NCBI RefSeq assembly: GCF_900411395.1
Contig: NZ_OXCQ01000001.1
Coordinates: 248,001-312,000, forward strand
Length of the DNA: 64,000 nt
From: Streptococcus sp. 596553
GTDB taxonomy: Bacteria > Bacillota > Bacilli > Lactobacillales > Streptococcaceae
Direction of reading: 5' to 3'
The notes below the pieces were generated by a model. It was not told where the DNA came from, did no database searches, and was given only the letters and a program-made list of their open reading frames with translations. The translations under genes were made by a program, and so were the position numbers. Numbering within the stretch: the stretch's first letter is position 1; every line of letters begins with the position of its first letter. This document shows positions 37,030-47,533 of this stretch, one piece after another.

Positions 37030-38672
37030 ATGGATGCGATTTTTTCTGGGTCTGGTGTAACACGGAGGGTCTTTTGTCCTGTGTAAGTGACAAAGCCGGG
37101 TTTTCCACCAGTTGGTTTGTTGAGTTTCTTGACTTCAATCATATCTACCTGAACCAGATTTGACAGGCGACCTTGAGAGAAGTAGGCTGCAAGTTCTGCT
37201 GCGTCTGTCTTGACTTCATCAGATGGGTCTAGGTTGCCTGAGATGACAACGTGGCTTCCAGGAATGTCCTTGGCATGGAACCAAAGTTCCTCCTTGCGGG
37301 CCATTTTAAAGGTTAGTTCCTCATTTTGCAGATTGTTTCGACCGACATAGATGATGGTTTTACCATCACTGGCCAGATATTGTTCTGGTTTTTTGCGTTT
37401 CTGGATTTTCTCCCGTTGTCTTCTGCGGATAAAACCTGTTTGAATCAATTCTTCACGGATTTCAGCGATTTCTTCCAGTCCAGCTTGGTTGAGGACGGTT
37501 TCTACACTTTCCAGATAGAGAATGGTTGCCTTGGTTTCCTCAATCAGATCAGTCAAGTATTTGACAGCTTCTTTGAGTTTCTGATACCGTTTAAAGTAGC
37601 GTTGGGCATTCTGGTTGGGAGTCAGAGCCTTATCAAGTGCAATCGTGATAGGTTGGTTGGTGTAGTAGTTGTCTAGGATAACCTGGTCTTGGTCGTTAGG
37701 CACTTGGTGGAGGAAGGTTGTCAGCAATTCTCCTTTTTGACGAAATTCTTCAGCGTTGTCTGTCGCCAGTAACTCTCTTTCTTGTTTTTTAAGCTTATGA
37801 CGATTTTTTTGAAGTTCATTTTCAACACGACGAATGAGTTCACTGGCTTGTTGTTTGACGCGGTCTCGCTCAGCCTTGTCCTTATAGTAGGTGTCCAGCA
37901 AATCAGAAAGACTGGCAAAAGGCTCTCCCACCTGATTTGCAAAAGGAACTGTACTGAAGGAAGTCTCAGTCAAGCAGGGTTTGGTTTCTTGATTGAAAAA
38001 GTTACGGAAAGTAGATAGTTTATCACTAACCAGTATCCTTTCCAATTCATTTGCCGTATCACGTCCCAGCCCTTGAAAGAGGCTTTGAAGGTTTTTAGCT
38101 GTCGTTTCCTGAGTTTGCAGGATTTCAAATAGTTTTTCATCCTTGATAGTAAAAGGATTGAGTGATTCCGTACTCGGAGGAGCAATATAGGTCGATCCAG
38201 GCAGCAAGGTACGGTAGCTATTTTGTGAAAAGCCGACGTGTTTAATGACTTCGAGGATTTTATGACTGCTTTTATCAACCAGTAGAATATTACTGTGTTT
38301 ACCCATGATTTCGATAATCAAGGTAGCCTGAATATGATCCCCAATCTCGTTTTTATTGGAAACTGTCATTTCCACAATACGGTCATTTTCAATCTGCTCG
38401 ATCGATTCAATCAGGGCCCCCTGCAAATACTTTCTCAAAACCATGATAAAGGTAGAAGGCTGGGCTGGGTTTTCAAAAGTTGTTTGGGTAAGCTGAATGC
38501 GTCCAAAAACAGGATGGGCAGAAAGGAGCAGACGATGGCTTTGGCGATTGCTGCGGATTTGCAAGACCAACTCTTGTTCAAAAGGTTGATTGATTTTCTG
38601 AATGCGCCCATTCACTAACTCTCTTCGCAATTCCTTAACCATGTGGTGTAAAAAAAATCCGTCAAATGACAT
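37017..38672 (-). CDS. pavA: RqcH/PavA, NFACT-family fibronectin-binding protein
   Basis: 551 residues, the length of pneumococcal PavA, an adherence and virulence protein without a signal peptide. Bacterial homologues (RqcH) act in ribosome quality control, adding C-terminal alanine tails to stalled chains. It has an NFACT-N domain (MSFDGFFLHHMVKELRREL), coiled coils (about 280-320 and 380-420) and a C-terminal NFACT-R domain (LWFHAKDIPGSHVVI). The start at 38672 follows AAGGAGAG on the minus strand; an in-frame ATG 9 codons upstream lies nearer the promoter. Monocistronic. Confidence 0.94.
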   Translation of the reverse strand: MSFDGFFLHHMVKELRRELVNGRIQKINQPFEQELVLQIRSNRQSHRLLLSAHPVFGRIQLTQTTFENPAQPSTFIMVLRKYLQGALIESIEQIENDRIVEMTVSNKNEIGDHIQATLIIEIMGKHSNILLVDKSSHKILEVIKHVGFSQNSYRTLLPGSTYIAPPSTESLNPFTIKDEKLFEILQTQETTAKNLQSLFQGLGRDTANELERILVSDKLSTFRNFFNQETKPCLTETSFSTVPFANQVGEPFASLSDLLDTYYKDKAERDRVKQQASELIRRVENELQKNRHKLKKQERELLATDNAEEFRQKGELLTTFLHQVPNDQDQVILDNYYTNQPITIALDKALTPNQNAQRYFKRYQKLKEAVKYLTDLIEETKATILYLESVETVLNQAGLEEIAEIREELIQTGFIRRRQREKIQKRKKPEQYLASDGKTIIYVGRNNLQNEELTFKMARKEELWFHAKDIPGSHVVISGNLDPSDEVKTDAAELAAYFSQGRLSNLVQVDMIEVKKLNKPTGGKPGFVTYTGQKTLRVTPDPEKIASMKKS

Positions 38673-38702
38673 CGTTCTCTCCTTGTGATTGTATTCCATA
38701 GT

Positions 38703-38711
38703 ATTATATCA
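38703..38711 (-). promoter_or_regulatory. Extended -10 of pavA
   Basis: On the minus strand TGATATAAT, about 31 bases before the pavA ATG. It is divergent from the ybeY promoter. Confidence 0.6.
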
Positions 38712-38738
38712 AAAAGGTAGAATAAAATCATGGAAATG

Positions 38739-38747
38739 TGGTATAAT
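38739..38747 (+). promoter_or_regulatory. Extended -10 of the ybeY operon
   Basis: TGGTATAAT, 29 bases before the ybeY ATG. Confidence 0.7.
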
Positions 38748-38776
38748 AAAGCCAAGTAAAGAGAAACGAGAAGCAC

Positions 38777-39274
38777 ATGTATATTGAAATGGTAGATGAA
38801 ACTGGTCAAGTTTCAAAAGAAATGTTGCAACAAACCCAAGAAATTTTGGAATTTGCAGCCCAAAAATTAGGCAAAGAAGACAAGGAAATGGCAGTTACCT
38901 TTGTGACCAATGAGCGTAGTCATGAGCTCAATCTGGAGTACCGTGACACAGACCGTCCGACAGATGTTATCAGCCTTGAATATAAGCCAGAGTTGGAAAT
39001 TGCCTTTGACGAAGAGGATTTACTTGAAAATCCGGAATTGGCAGAGATGATGTCTGAGTTTGATGCCTATATTGGGGAACTGTTCATTTCTATTGATAAG
39101 GCTCATGAGCAGGCCGAGGAATACGGTCACAGCTTTGAGCGTGAGATGGGCTTCTTGGCAGTACACGGCTTTTTACATATCAACGGCTATGATCACTATA
39201 CTCCGGAAGAAGAAGCGGAGATGTTCGGTTTACAAGAAGAAATTTTGACAGCCTATGGACTCACAAGACAATAA
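38777..39274 (+). CDS. ybeY: Endoribonuclease YbeY
   Basis: Metal-dependent RNase for 16S rRNA 3' end maturation and ribosome quality control. 165 residues with the zinc-binding triad [11 protein letters not shown] (H-x3-H-x5-H) and the conserved [14 protein letters not shown]. It overlaps dgkA by 20 bases and heads the ybeY-dgkA-era-mutM-coaE chain, an arrangement conserved in streptococci. Confidence 0.96.
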   Translation: MYIEMVDETGQVSKEMLQQTQEILEFAAQKLGKEDKEMAVTFVTNERSHELNLEYRDTDRPTDVISLEYKPELEIAFDEEDLLENPELAEMMSEFDAYIGELFISIDKAHEQAEEYGHSFEREMGFLAVHGFLHINGYDHYTPEEEAEMFGLQEEILTAYGLTRQ

Positions 39275-39650
39275 ACGAAAATGGAAAAATCGTGACCTGA
39301 TATCCAGTTTAGAATTTGCTCTCACAGGAATTTTTACTGCCATCAAGGAAGAACGCAATATGCGAAAACATGCAGTGACGGCTCTTGTAGTCATTCTTGC
39401 AGGTTTTGTTTTTCAGGTGTCACGAATCGAATGGCTCTTTCTCCTATTGAGCATTTTCTTGGTAGTAGCTTTTGAAATTATCAATTCTGCTATTGAAAAT
39501 GTGGTGGATTTGGCCAGTCACTATCACTTTTCCATGCTGGCTAAAAATGCCAAGGATATGGCGGCTGGCGCGGTATTAGTGGTCTCTCTTTTCGCAGCAT
39601 TAACAGGCGCATTGATTTTTCTCCCACGAATCTGGGATTTATTATTTTAA
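39255..39650 (+). CDS. dgkA: Undecaprenol/diacylglycerol kinase
   Basis: Small integral membrane kinase; in Gram-positives it phosphorylates undecaprenol to recycle the cell-wall lipid carrier. 131 residues with three helices and the family motif [12 protein letters not shown], with [12 protein letters not shown] after it. The start overlaps ybeY and the gene ends 16 bases before era. Confidence 0.93.
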   Translation: MDSQDNKRKWKNRDLISSLEFALTGIFTAIKEERNMRKHAVTALVVILAGFVFQVSRIEWLFLLLSIFLVVAFEIINSAIENVVDLASHYHFSMLAKNAKDMAAGAVLVVSLFAALTGALIFLPRIWDLLF

Positions 39651-39666
39651 ATAGCAAGAGGAAATT

Positions 39667-40566
39667 ATGACTTTTAAATCAGGCTTTGTAGCCATTTTAG
39701 GACGTCCCAATGTTGGGAAGTCAACTTTTTTAAATCATGTCATGGGGCAAAAGATTGCCATCATGAGTGACAAGGCGCAGACAACGCGCAACAAAATCAT
39801 GGGAATTTACACGACTGATAAGGAACAAATCGTCTTTATCGACACACCAGGGATTCACAAACCTAAAACAGCTCTCGGAGATTTCATGGTTGAGTCTGCC
39901 TACAGTACCCTTCGCGAAGTGGATACCGTTCTTTTCATGGTGCCTGCTGATGAAGCGCGTGGTAAGGGGGACGATATGATTATCGAGCGTCTCAAGGCTG
40001 CTAAGGTTCCTGTTATTCTGGTGGTGAACAAGATTGACAAGGTTCATCCAGACCAGCTTTTGTCTCAGATTGATGATTTTCGTAATCAAATGGACTTTAA
40101 GGAAATCGTTCCAATCTCAGCTCTTCAAGGGAATAACGTCTCTCGTCTAGTGGATATTTTGAGTGAAAATCTGGACGAAGGTTTCCAATATTTCCCGTCT
40201 GATCAAATCACAGACCATCCAGAACGATTCTTGGTTTCAGAAATGGTTCGCGAGAAAGTTTTGCACCTAACTCGTGAAGAGATTCCGCATTCTGTCGCAG
40301 TAGTTGTGGATTCTATGAAACGAGACGAAGAGACAGACAAGGTTCACATCCGTGCAACCATTATGGTCGAGCGTGATAGTCAAAAAGGGATTATCATCGG
40401 TAAAGGTGGTGCTATGCTTAAGAAAATCGGTAGCATGGCCCGTCGTGATATTGAACTCATGCTAGGAGACAAAGTCTTTCTAGAAACCTGGGTCAAGGTC
40501 AAGAAAAACTGGCGCGATAAAAAGCTAGATTTAGCTGACTTTGGCTATAATGAAAAAGAATACTAA
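39667..40566 (+). CDS. era: GTPase Era
   Basis: Ribosome-assembly GTPase that binds the 3' end of 16S rRNA. 299 residues: G1 GRPNVGKS, G3 DTPGIHK, G4 NKID, and a C-terminal KH domain with [21 protein letters not shown] precedes the ATG. The hairpin right after its stop may partly terminate before mutM. Confidence 0.97.
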   Translation: MTFKSGFVAILGRPNVGKSTFLNHVMGQKIAIMSDKAQTTRNKIMGIYTTDKEQIVFIDTPGIHKPKTALGDFMVESAYSTLREVDTVLFMVPADEARGKGDDMIIERLKAAKVPVILVVNKIDKVHPDQLLSQIDDFRNQMDFKEIVPISALQGNNVSRLVDILSENLDEGFQYFPSDQITDHPERFLVSEMVREKVLHLTREEIPHSVAVVVDSMKRDEETDKVHIRATIMVERDSQKGIIIGKGGAMLKKIGSMARRDIELMLGDKVFLETWVKVKKNWRDKKLDLADFGYNEKEY

Positions 40567-40568
40567 GT

Positions 40569-40600
40569 AGAGGTGGGCTCATGCCTGCTTCTTGTTTTTA
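40569..40600 (+). terminator. Terminator-like hairpin between era and mutM
   Basis: AGAGGTGGGC (40569-40578) pairs with GCCTGCTTCT (40583-40592), including G-T wobbles, followed by TGTTTTT. It starts right after the era stop; mutM and coaE could be expressed at a lower level through it. Confidence 0.5.
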
Positions 40601-40614
40601 CAGAAGGAGGACTT

Positions 40615-41439
40615 ATGCCTGAATTACCAGAGGTTGAAACCGTTCGTCGTGGCTTAGAAAAATTGATTTTGGGTAAGAAGATTTCGAGTATAGAAATTCG
40701 CTATCCCAAGATGATTAAGACAGATTTGGACGAGTTTCGAAAGGAAGTGCCTGGTCAAGTTGTTGAGTCAATGGGACGTCGTGGCAAGTATTTGCTTTTC
40801 TACCTGACAGACAAGGTCTTGATTTCCCATCTGCGGATGGAGGGCAAGTATTTTTATTATCCAGATCAAGTGCCAGAACGCAAGCATGCCCATGTTTTCT
40901 TTCAGTTTGAGGATGGTGGCACGCTTGTTTATGAGGATGTTCGCAAGTTTGGTACTATGGAACTGTTTGCGCCAGACCTTTTGGAAGCCTACTTTATTTC
41001 TAAGAAACTAGGTCCTGAGCCAAGCGAACAAGACTTTGATTTACAGGTCTTTCAAGCTGCCCTAGCCAAGTCTAAAAAGCCTATCAAATCCCATCTCCTA
41101 GACCAGACCTTGGTAGCTGGCCTTGGCAATATCTATGTGGATGAGGTTCTCTGGCGAGCTCAGGTTCATCCAGCTAGACCTTCCCAGACTTTGACAGCAG
41201 CAGAAGCGACTGCCATTCATGACCAGACCATTGCTGTTTTGGGCCAGGCCGTTGAAAAAGGTGGCTCTACCATTCGGACCTATACCAATGCCTTTGGGGA
41301 AGATGGAACCATGCAGGATTTTCATCAGGTCTATGATAAGACTGGTCAAGAATGTGTACGCTGTGGTACCATCATTGAGAAAATCCAACTAGGCGGACGA
41401 GGCACCCACTTTTGTCCAAACTGTCAAAGGAGGGACTGA
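40615..41439 (+). CDS. mutM: Formamidopyrimidine-DNA glycosylase
   Basis: Removes oxidised purines such as 8-oxoguanine from DNA, useful in peroxide-producing streptococci. 274 residues: the N-terminal [13 protein letters not shown] carries the catalytic proline and glutamate, and the C-terminal zinc finger is CVRCG...CPNC. I start at ATG 40615 (GAAGGAGG upstream) because the N terminus must begin MPELPE; the in-frame TTG start 14 codons earlier would bury it. The stop overlaps the coaE start. Confidence 0.96.
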   Translation: MPELPEVETVRRGLEKLILGKKISSIEIRYPKMIKTDLDEFRKEVPGQVVESMGRRGKYLLFYLTDKVLISHLRMEGKYFYYPDQVPERKHAHVFFQFEDGGTLVYEDVRKFGTMELFAPDLLEAYFISKKLGPEPSEQDFDLQVFQAALAKSKKPIKSHLLDQTLVAGLGNIYVDEVLWRAQVHPARPSQTLTAAEATAIHDQTIAVLGQAVEKGGSTIRTYTNAFGEDGTMQDFHQVYDKTGQECVRCGTIIEKIQLGGRGTHFCPNCQRRD

Positions 41440-42044
41440 TGGGAAAAATTATTGGAATCACAGGAGGAATTGCCTCTGGTAAGTCAACTGTGACAAATTT
41501 TCTAAGACAGCAAGGTTTTCAAGTGGTGGATGCCGATGCAGTCGTCCACCAACTACAGAAACCTGGCGGTCGTCTGTTTCAGGCTCTAGTCCAGCATTTT
41601 GGGCAAGAAATCATCCTTGAAAATGGAGAACTCAATCGCCCTCTCCTAGCTAGTCTCATCTTTTCAAATCCTGGTGAACGAGAATGGTCTAAGCAAATCC
41701 AAGGAGAGATTATCCGTGAGGAACTAGCTACATTAAGAGAGCAATTGGCTCAGACAGAAGAGATTTTCTTCATGGATATTCCCCTACTTTTTGAGCAGGA
41801 CTATGTCTCTTGGTTTGATGAGACTTGGTTGATCTATGTGGACCGAGATGTCCAAGTAGAACGTTTAATGAAAAGAGACAACTTGTCCAAAGATGAAGCC
41901 GAGTCTCGTCTGGCAGCCCAGTGGCCTTTAGAGAAAAAGAAAGATTTGGCCAGCCAAATTCTTGATAATAATGGGAATCAGGACCAGGTTCTTACTCAGG
42001 TGTTCTCCCTGCTTAAGGGAGGTAAGCAAGATGACAGAGATTAA
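41439..42044 (+). CDS. coaE: Dephospho-CoA kinase
   Basis: Last step of coenzyme A synthesis. 201 residues with P-loop GITGGIASGKST (residues 6-17), DADAVVHQLQ and MDIPLLFE. The ATG overlaps the mutM stop (TGATG) with AAAGGAGG upstream. The 3' end overlaps the start of the following transporter by 14 bases. Confidence 0.95.
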   Translation: MGKIIGITGGIASGKSTVTNFLRQQGFQVVDADAVVHQLQKPGGRLFQALVQHFGQEIILENGELNRPLLASLIFSNPGEREWSKQIQGEIIREELATLREQLAQTEEIFFMDIPLLFEQDYVSWFDETWLIYVDRDVQVERLMKRDNLSKDEAESRLAAQWPLEKKKDLASQILDNNGNQDQVLTQVFSLLKGGKQDDRD

Positions 42045-43230
42045 CTGGAAGGATAATCTGCGCATTGCCTGGTTTGGTAATTTTCTGACAGGAGCCAGTA
42101 TTTCTTTGGTAGTGCCCTTTATGCCCATCTTTGTGGAAAATTTAGGTGTAGGGAGTGATCAAGCTGCTTTTTACGCAGGTTTAGCTATTTCTGTCTCTGC
42201 CATTTCTGCAGCACTTTTCTCTCCTATCTGGGGTATCCTTGCTGACAAATACGGTCGAAAACCCATGATGATTCGAGCTGGGCTTGCCATGACCATTACT
42301 ATGGGAGGCTTATCCTTTGTCCCAAATATCTATTGGCTAATCTTTCTTCGTTTACTGAATGGTGTATTTGCGGGTTTTGTTCCCAATGCAACAGCTCTGA
42401 TAGCCAGTCAGGTTCCCAAGGAGAAATCAGGCTCTGCCTTAGGTACTTTGTCTACAGGCGTAGTTGCAGGTACTCTAACGGGTCCCTTTATCGGTGGCTT
42501 TATTGCAGAATTATTTGGCATTCGTACTGTCTTTTTACTGGTTGGTAGCTTTCTATTTTTAGCTGCTGTTTTGACTATTTGCTTTATCAAGGAAGATTTT
42601 CAACCAGTAGCCAAGGAAAAGGTCATCCCAACCAAGGAATTATTTACATCAGTTAAATATCCCTATCTTTTGGTCAACCTCTTTCTGACCAGTTTTGTCA
42701 TCCAATTTTCAGCTCAATCGATTGGCCCTATTTTGGCTCTTTATGTACGCGACTTAGGGCAGACAGAGAATCTTCTTTTTGTCTCTGGTTTGATTGTATC
42801 CAGTATGGGCTTTTCCAGTATGATGAGTGCAGGAGTCATGGGCAAGCTAGGTGACAAGGTGGGCAACCATCGCCTCTTAGTTGTCGCCCAGTTTTATTCA
42901 GTCATCATCTATCTCCTCTGTGCCAATGCCTCTAGCCCTCTTCAACTAGGACTTTATCGTTTCCTCTTTGGATTGGGAACCGGTGCCTTGATTCCCGGAG
43001 TCAATGCCCTTCTCAGCAAGATGACTCCCAAAGCCGGTATTTCAAGGGTCTTTGCCTTCAATCAGGTATTCTTTTATCTGGGAGGTGTCGTTGGGCCTAT
43101 GGCAGGTTCTGCAGTAGCAGGTCAATTTGGCTACCATGCTGTCTTTTATGCGACAAGCCTTTGTGTTGCCTTTAGTTGTCTCTTTAACCTGCTTCAATTT
43201 CGAACATTATTAAAAGTAAAGGAAATCTAG
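42031..43230 (+). CDS. pmrA: Multidrug efflux MFS transporter PmrA
   Basis: Proton-driven drug exporter (fluoroquinolones and dyes in pneumococci). 399 residues, matching PmrA, with 12 predicted membrane helices; motif A appears as [13 protein letters not shown] and motif C-like glycines in [12 protein letters not shown] start at ATG 42031 (GGGAGG upstream); the longer open frame upstream lies within coaE. The final TAG overlaps the GTG start of rpmG. Confidence 0.93.
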
Positions 43231-43379
43231 TGCGAGTAAAAATCAATCTCAAATGCTCCTCTTGTGGCAGTATCAATTACCTAACCAGTAAAAATTCAAA
43301 AACCCATCCAGACAAGATTGAGGTTTTAAAGTATTGTCCCAAGGAAAGAAAAGTAACCCTACATCTTGAATCTAAGTAG
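43230..43379 (+). CDS. rpmG: 50S ribosomal protein L33
   Basis: 49-residue ribosomal protein beginning [17 protein letters not shown] and ending KVTLHLESK, translated from GTG 43230, which shares its G with the pmrA stop. The first cysteine pair (CSSC) is present but the second pair is reduced to one cysteine (YCPKERK), so zinc binding is probably lost or altered. Streptococci carry several L33 paralogues. Confidence 0.88.
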
Positions 43380-43418
43380 ATTTTATGGTAAAATAATAGG
43401 GATTTTAAGGAGTTTGAT

Positions 43419-43652
43419 ATGTATAACCTATTATTAACCATTTTATTAGTATTATCTGTTGTGATTGTGATTGCGATTTTCATGCAACCAACCAAAAACC
43501 AATCCAGCAATGTATTTGATGCCAGCTCAGGTGATTTGTTTGAACGCAGTAAAGCACGCGGTTTTGAAGCTGTAATGCAGCGTTTGACAGGGATTTTAGT
43601 CTTTTTCTGGCTAGCCATTGCCTTAGCATTGACGGTATTATCAAGTAGATAA
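43419..43652 (+). CDS. secG: Protein translocase subunit SecG
   Basis: Accessory subunit of the SecYEG channel. 77 residues, two membrane helices (about 3-21 and 55-74) joined by a loop with GDLFERSKARGFE. TAAGGAG precedes the ATG; a -10-like TAAAAT lies about 30 bases upstream. A terminator separates it from rnr. Confidence 0.93.
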   Translation: MYNLLLTILLVLSVVIVIAIFMQPTKNQSSNVFDASSGDLFERSKARGFEAVMQRLTGILVFFWLAIALALTVLSSR

Positions 43653-43657
43653 GAAAA

Positions 43658-43690
43658 TAATGGGCAGGACTAGGTCTTTGCCTATTTTTA
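43658..43690 (+). terminator. Terminator after secG
   Basis: AATGGGCA (43659-43666) pairs with TGCCTATT (43679-43686) with one wobble, then TTT. Confidence 0.65.
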
Positions 43691-43753
43691 TTTCTAAATG
43701 ATATTTGAGAAGGTTTTACAGTAAAAGAAAATTAAAAAATCTAGAAAGAAAAT

Positions 43754-46108
43754 ATGAAAGACAGAATAAAAGAATATTTACAAGATAAGGGAAAGGTAAC
43801 TGTCAATGACTTGGCTCAGGCTTTGGGAAAAGACGGTTCCAAGGATTTTCGTGAGTTGATTAAAACCTTGTCCTTAATGGAAAGAAAGCACCAGATACGC
43901 TTTGAAGAAGATGGAAGTCTGACCTTGGAAGTCAAGAAAAAACATGAGATTACTCTCAAGGGGATTTTTCATGCTCATAAAAATGGCTTTGGCTTTGTTA
44001 GTCTGGAAGGCGAGGAGGACGACCTTTTTGTAGGAAAAAACGATGTCAACTATGCTATTGATGGTGATACCGTTGAGGTCGTCATCAAGAAAGTCGCTGA
44101 CCGCAATAAGGGAACAGCAGCGGAAGCAAAAATTATCGATATCTTAGAACACAGTCTGACAACCGTAGTCGGTCAAATCGTTCTGGATCAGGAAAAGCCT
44201 AAGTATGCTGGCTACATCCGTTCGAAAAACCAGAAAATCAGCCAACCCATCTATGTTAAGAAACCAGCCCTTAAACTCGAGGGAACCGAAGTTCTCAAGG
44301 TCTTTATCGATAAATACCCAAGCAAGAAACACGATTTCTTTGTCGCGAGTGTTCTAGATGTGGTGGGGTATTCAACGGATGTCGGAATTGATGTTCTTGA
44401 GGTTTTGGAGTCTATGGACATTGTATCCGAGTTTCCAGAAGCTGTTATCAAGGAAGCAGAAAGTGTGCCTGATGCTCCGTCTCAAAAGGATATGGAAGGC
44501 CGTCTGGATTTGAGAGATGAGATTACCTTTACCATTGACGGTGCGGATGCCAAGGATTTGGACGATGCCGTGCATATCAAAGCATTGAAAAATGGAAATC
44601 TGGAGCTTGGAGTTCACATAGCAGATGTTTCCTACTATGTGACTGAGGGTTCGGCTCTTGATAAGGAAGCCCTTAATCGCGCGACTTCTGTCTATGTGAC
44701 AGACCGTGTGGTCCCAATGCTTCCAGAACGACTGTCAAATGGTATCTGCTCCCTCAATCCTCAAGTTGACCGCCTGACCCAGTCTGCCATTATGGAGATT
44801 GATAAACATGGTCGTGTGGTCAACTATACCATTACACAAACAGTTATCAAGACCAGTTTCCGTATGACTTATAGCGATGTCAATGATATCCTAGCTGGCG
44901 ACGAGGAAAAGCGACAAGAATATCAGAAAATTGTTCTTAGTATCGAACTCATGGCCAAACTTCATGAAACTTTAGAAAACATGCGTGTGAAACGTGGAGC
45001 CCTCAATTTCGATACCAATGAAGCCAAGATTTTAGTGGATAAACAAGGTAAGCCTGTTGATATCGTTCTTCGTCAGCGTGGTGTTGCCGAGCGGATGATT
45101 GAGTCTTTTATGTTGATGGCCAACGAAACAGTTGCCGAGCATTTCAGCAAGTTGGATTTGCCTTTTATCTATCGGATTCACGAGGAGCCTAAGGCTGAAA
45201 AGGTTCAGAAGTTTATTGATTATGCTTCGAGTTTTGGCTTGCGCATTTATGGGACTGCCAGTGAGATTAGCCAGGAGGCTCTCCAAGACATCATGCGTGC
45301 TGTTGAGGGAGAACCTTATGCAGATGTCTTGTCCATGATGCTTCTTCGATCCATGCAGCAGGCTCGCTATTCAGAGCACAATCACGGCCACTATGGATTA
45401 GCGGCTGATTATTATACTCACTTTACTAGTCCGATTCGTCGTTATCCGGACCTCCTTGTTCACCGTATGATTCGGGACTACGGCCGTTCTAAGGAAATAG
45501 CCGAGCATTTTGAACAAGTAATTCCAGAGATTGCGACCCAGTCTTCCAACCGTGAGCGTCGTGCTATTGAGGCTGAGCGTGAAGTCGAAGCCATGAAAAA
45601 GGCTGAGTACATGGAAGAATACGTGGGCGAAGAGTACGATGCGGTTGTGTCTAGCATCGTTAAATTCGGTCTCTTTGTTGAATTGCCAAACACAGTTGAA
45701 GGCTTGATTCACATCACTAATCTACCTGAATTTTATCATTTCAATGAGCGGGATTTGACTCTTCGTGGGGAAAAATCGGGGACAACCTTCCGTGTAGGTC
45801 AGCAGATTCGCATTCGCGTTGAAAGAGCCGACAAGATGACGGGTGAAATTGACTTTTCTTACATCCCAAGTGAGTTTGATGTGATTGAAAAAGGCTTGAA
45901 ACAGTCTAATCGTAATGACAGAGGGCGTGGTTCAAATCGTCGTTCAGATAAGAAGGAGGATAAGAGAAAATCAGGACGCTCAAATGATAAGCGCAAGCAT
46001 TCACAAAAAGACAAGAAGAAAAAAGGAAAGAAACCCTTTTACAAGGAAGTAGCTAAGAAAGGAGCCAAGCATGGCAAAGGGCGAGGGAAAGGTCGTCGCA
46101 CAAAATAA
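43754..46108 (+). CDS. rnr: Ribonuclease R
   Basis: Processive 3'-5' exoribonuclease that degrades structured RNA and, with SmpB-tmRNA, the mRNAs of stalled ribosomes. 784 residues: N-terminal winged helix, cold-shock domains, catalytic RNB domain (about 250-580; [13 protein letters not shown] holds the metal-binding aspartates), S1 domain (about 625-705) and a very basic C-terminal tail ([19 protein letters not shown]). It overlaps smpB by 38 bases, matching their functional link. Confidence 0.97.
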
Positions 46109-46538
46109 AAAGGCGCGTCACGACTATACAATCGTAGATACGCTAGAGGCAGGGATGGTCCTGACTGGAACTGAAATCAAGAGTGTACGAGCAGCTCGAA
46201 TCAATCTCAAGGATGGCTTTGCCCAAGTAAAAAATGGAGAAGTCTGGTTGAGCAATGTTCATATCGCGCCTTACGAAGAGGGCAATATCTGGAACCAAGA
46301 ACCAGAACGTCGTCGTAAACTCCTGCTCCATAAAAAGCAAATCCAAAAGTTGGAACAAGAGACCAAAGGGACAGGAATGACGCTGGTTCCTCTTAAAGTC
46401 TATATCAAAGATGGTTATGCCAAGCTCCTTTTAGGTTTAGCTAAAGGGAAGCATGACTATGATAAGCGGGAGTCAATCAAACGTCGTGAGCAAAACCGCG
46501 ACATTGCGCGCGTGATGAAAGCTGTTAATCAGCGATAA
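46071..46538 (+). CDS. smpB: SsrA-binding protein SmpB
   Basis: Partner of tmRNA in rescuing stalled ribosomes. 155 residues, with [17 protein letters not shown] near the N terminus, [17 protein letters not shown] and a basic C-terminal tail ([14 protein letters not shown]). It starts inside the rnr 3' end in another frame. Confidence 0.97.
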
Positions 46539-46552
46539 AAAGAGGAATGAAG

Positions 46553-47413
46553 ATGGAAAAACTAGTTGCCTATAAACGCATGCCTTTGTGGAATAAACAA
46601 ACTATGCCTGAAGCTGTTCAGCAGAAACACAATACCAAGGTTGGGACTTGGGGCAAGATTACTGTTTTAAAAGGAACTCTCAAGTTTATTGAATTGACAG
46701 AGGATGGTGAGGTTCTAGCTGAACATCTCTTTGAAGCAGGGGCTGACAATCCAATGGCACAACCACAAGCTTGGCACCGAGTGGAGGCTGTAACAGACGA
46801 TGTAGAATGGTATTTGGAATTTTATTGTAAACCTGAGGATTATTTCCCTAAGAAATACAAGACCAATCCTGTTCATTCAGAGGTCCTAGAGGCTATGCAG
46901 ACAGTAAAACCAGGGAAAGCTTTGGATTTGGGCTGTGGTCAGGGCCGTAACTCTCTCTTTCTAGCCCAGCAAAGTTTTGATGTGACAGCTGTGGATCAAA
47001 ATGAACTGGCCCTTGAAATCTTGCAAAGTATTGTGGAGCAGGAAGACCTGGATATGCCTGTTGGTCTTTACGATATCAATTCAGCTAGCATTGGGCAAGC
47101 GTATGATTTCATCGTATCGACAGTTGTTTTGATGTTTTTACAAGCAGACTGCATTCCTGCAATTATCAAAAATATGCAGGAGCATACCACGGTCGGTGGT
47201 TATAATCTTATCGTTTGTGCCATGGACACGGAGGATTATCCTTGTTCAGTGAACTTCCCATTTACCTTTAAAGAAGGGGAATTGGCAGACTATTACAAGG
47301 ACTGGGAATTGGTTAAGTACAATGAAAATCCAGGCCATTTACACCGTCGCGATGAAAATGGCAATCGCATTCAACTACGCTTTGCGACCATGCTAGCTAA
47401 GAAAATCAAGTAA
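46553..47413 (+). CDS. tehB: TehB-like SAM-dependent methyltransferase
   Basis: 286 residues: an N-terminal cupin-like domain (about 1-95, YKRMPLWNKQTMPEAVQQKH) and a C-terminal methyltransferase domain with motif I LDLGCGQGRNSLFLA. Homologues confer tellurite resistance; the natural role is unknown. I start at ATG 46553, 7 bases after AGAGG; the ATG at 46547 is only one base from that site. Followed by the first of two duplicated terminators. Confidence 0.9.
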   Translation: MEKLVAYKRMPLWNKQTMPEAVQQKHNTKVGTWGKITVLKGTLKFIELTEDGEVLAEHLFEAGADNPMAQPQAWHRVEAVTDDVEWYLEFYCKPEDYFPKKYKTNPVHSEVLEAMQTVKPGKALDLGCGQGRNSLFLAQQSFDVTAVDQNELALEILQSIVEQEDLDMPVGLYDINSASIGQAYDFIVSTVVLMFLQADCIPAIIKNMQEHTTVGGYNLIVCAMDTEDYPCSVNFPFTFKEGELADYYKDWELVKYNENPGHLHRRDENGNRIQLRFATMLAKKIK

Positions 47414-47422
47414 ACATACATG

Positions 47423-47466
47423 AAGATTAGGAATTTTTCTGATCTTTTTTTCTTTTTTTACGAATA
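47423..47466 (+). repeat. Left copy: terminator plus cin-box (duplicate of the coiA promoter region)
   Basis: GATTAGGAA...TTTCTGATC hairpin with a long T-rich tail ends in TACGAATA (47459-47466), an exact SigX cin-box. The segment closely matches 48249-48290 in front of coiA. It terminates tehB and could start competence-specific transcription into hicAB. Confidence 0.8.
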
Positions 47467-47481
47467 GATAAGATAGAAGAA

Positions 47482-47510
47482 TTGACAAAAATACGCATTA
47501 TAACTATAAT
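47482..47510 (+). promoter_or_regulatory. Consensus SigA promoter of hicAB
   Basis: TTGACA (47482-47487) and TATAAT (47505-47510) with 17-base spacing, a perfect consensus match, 23 bases before the hicA start. Confidence 0.88.
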
Positions 47511-47533
47511 TTTAGATAGAAAGGTGACCATAA

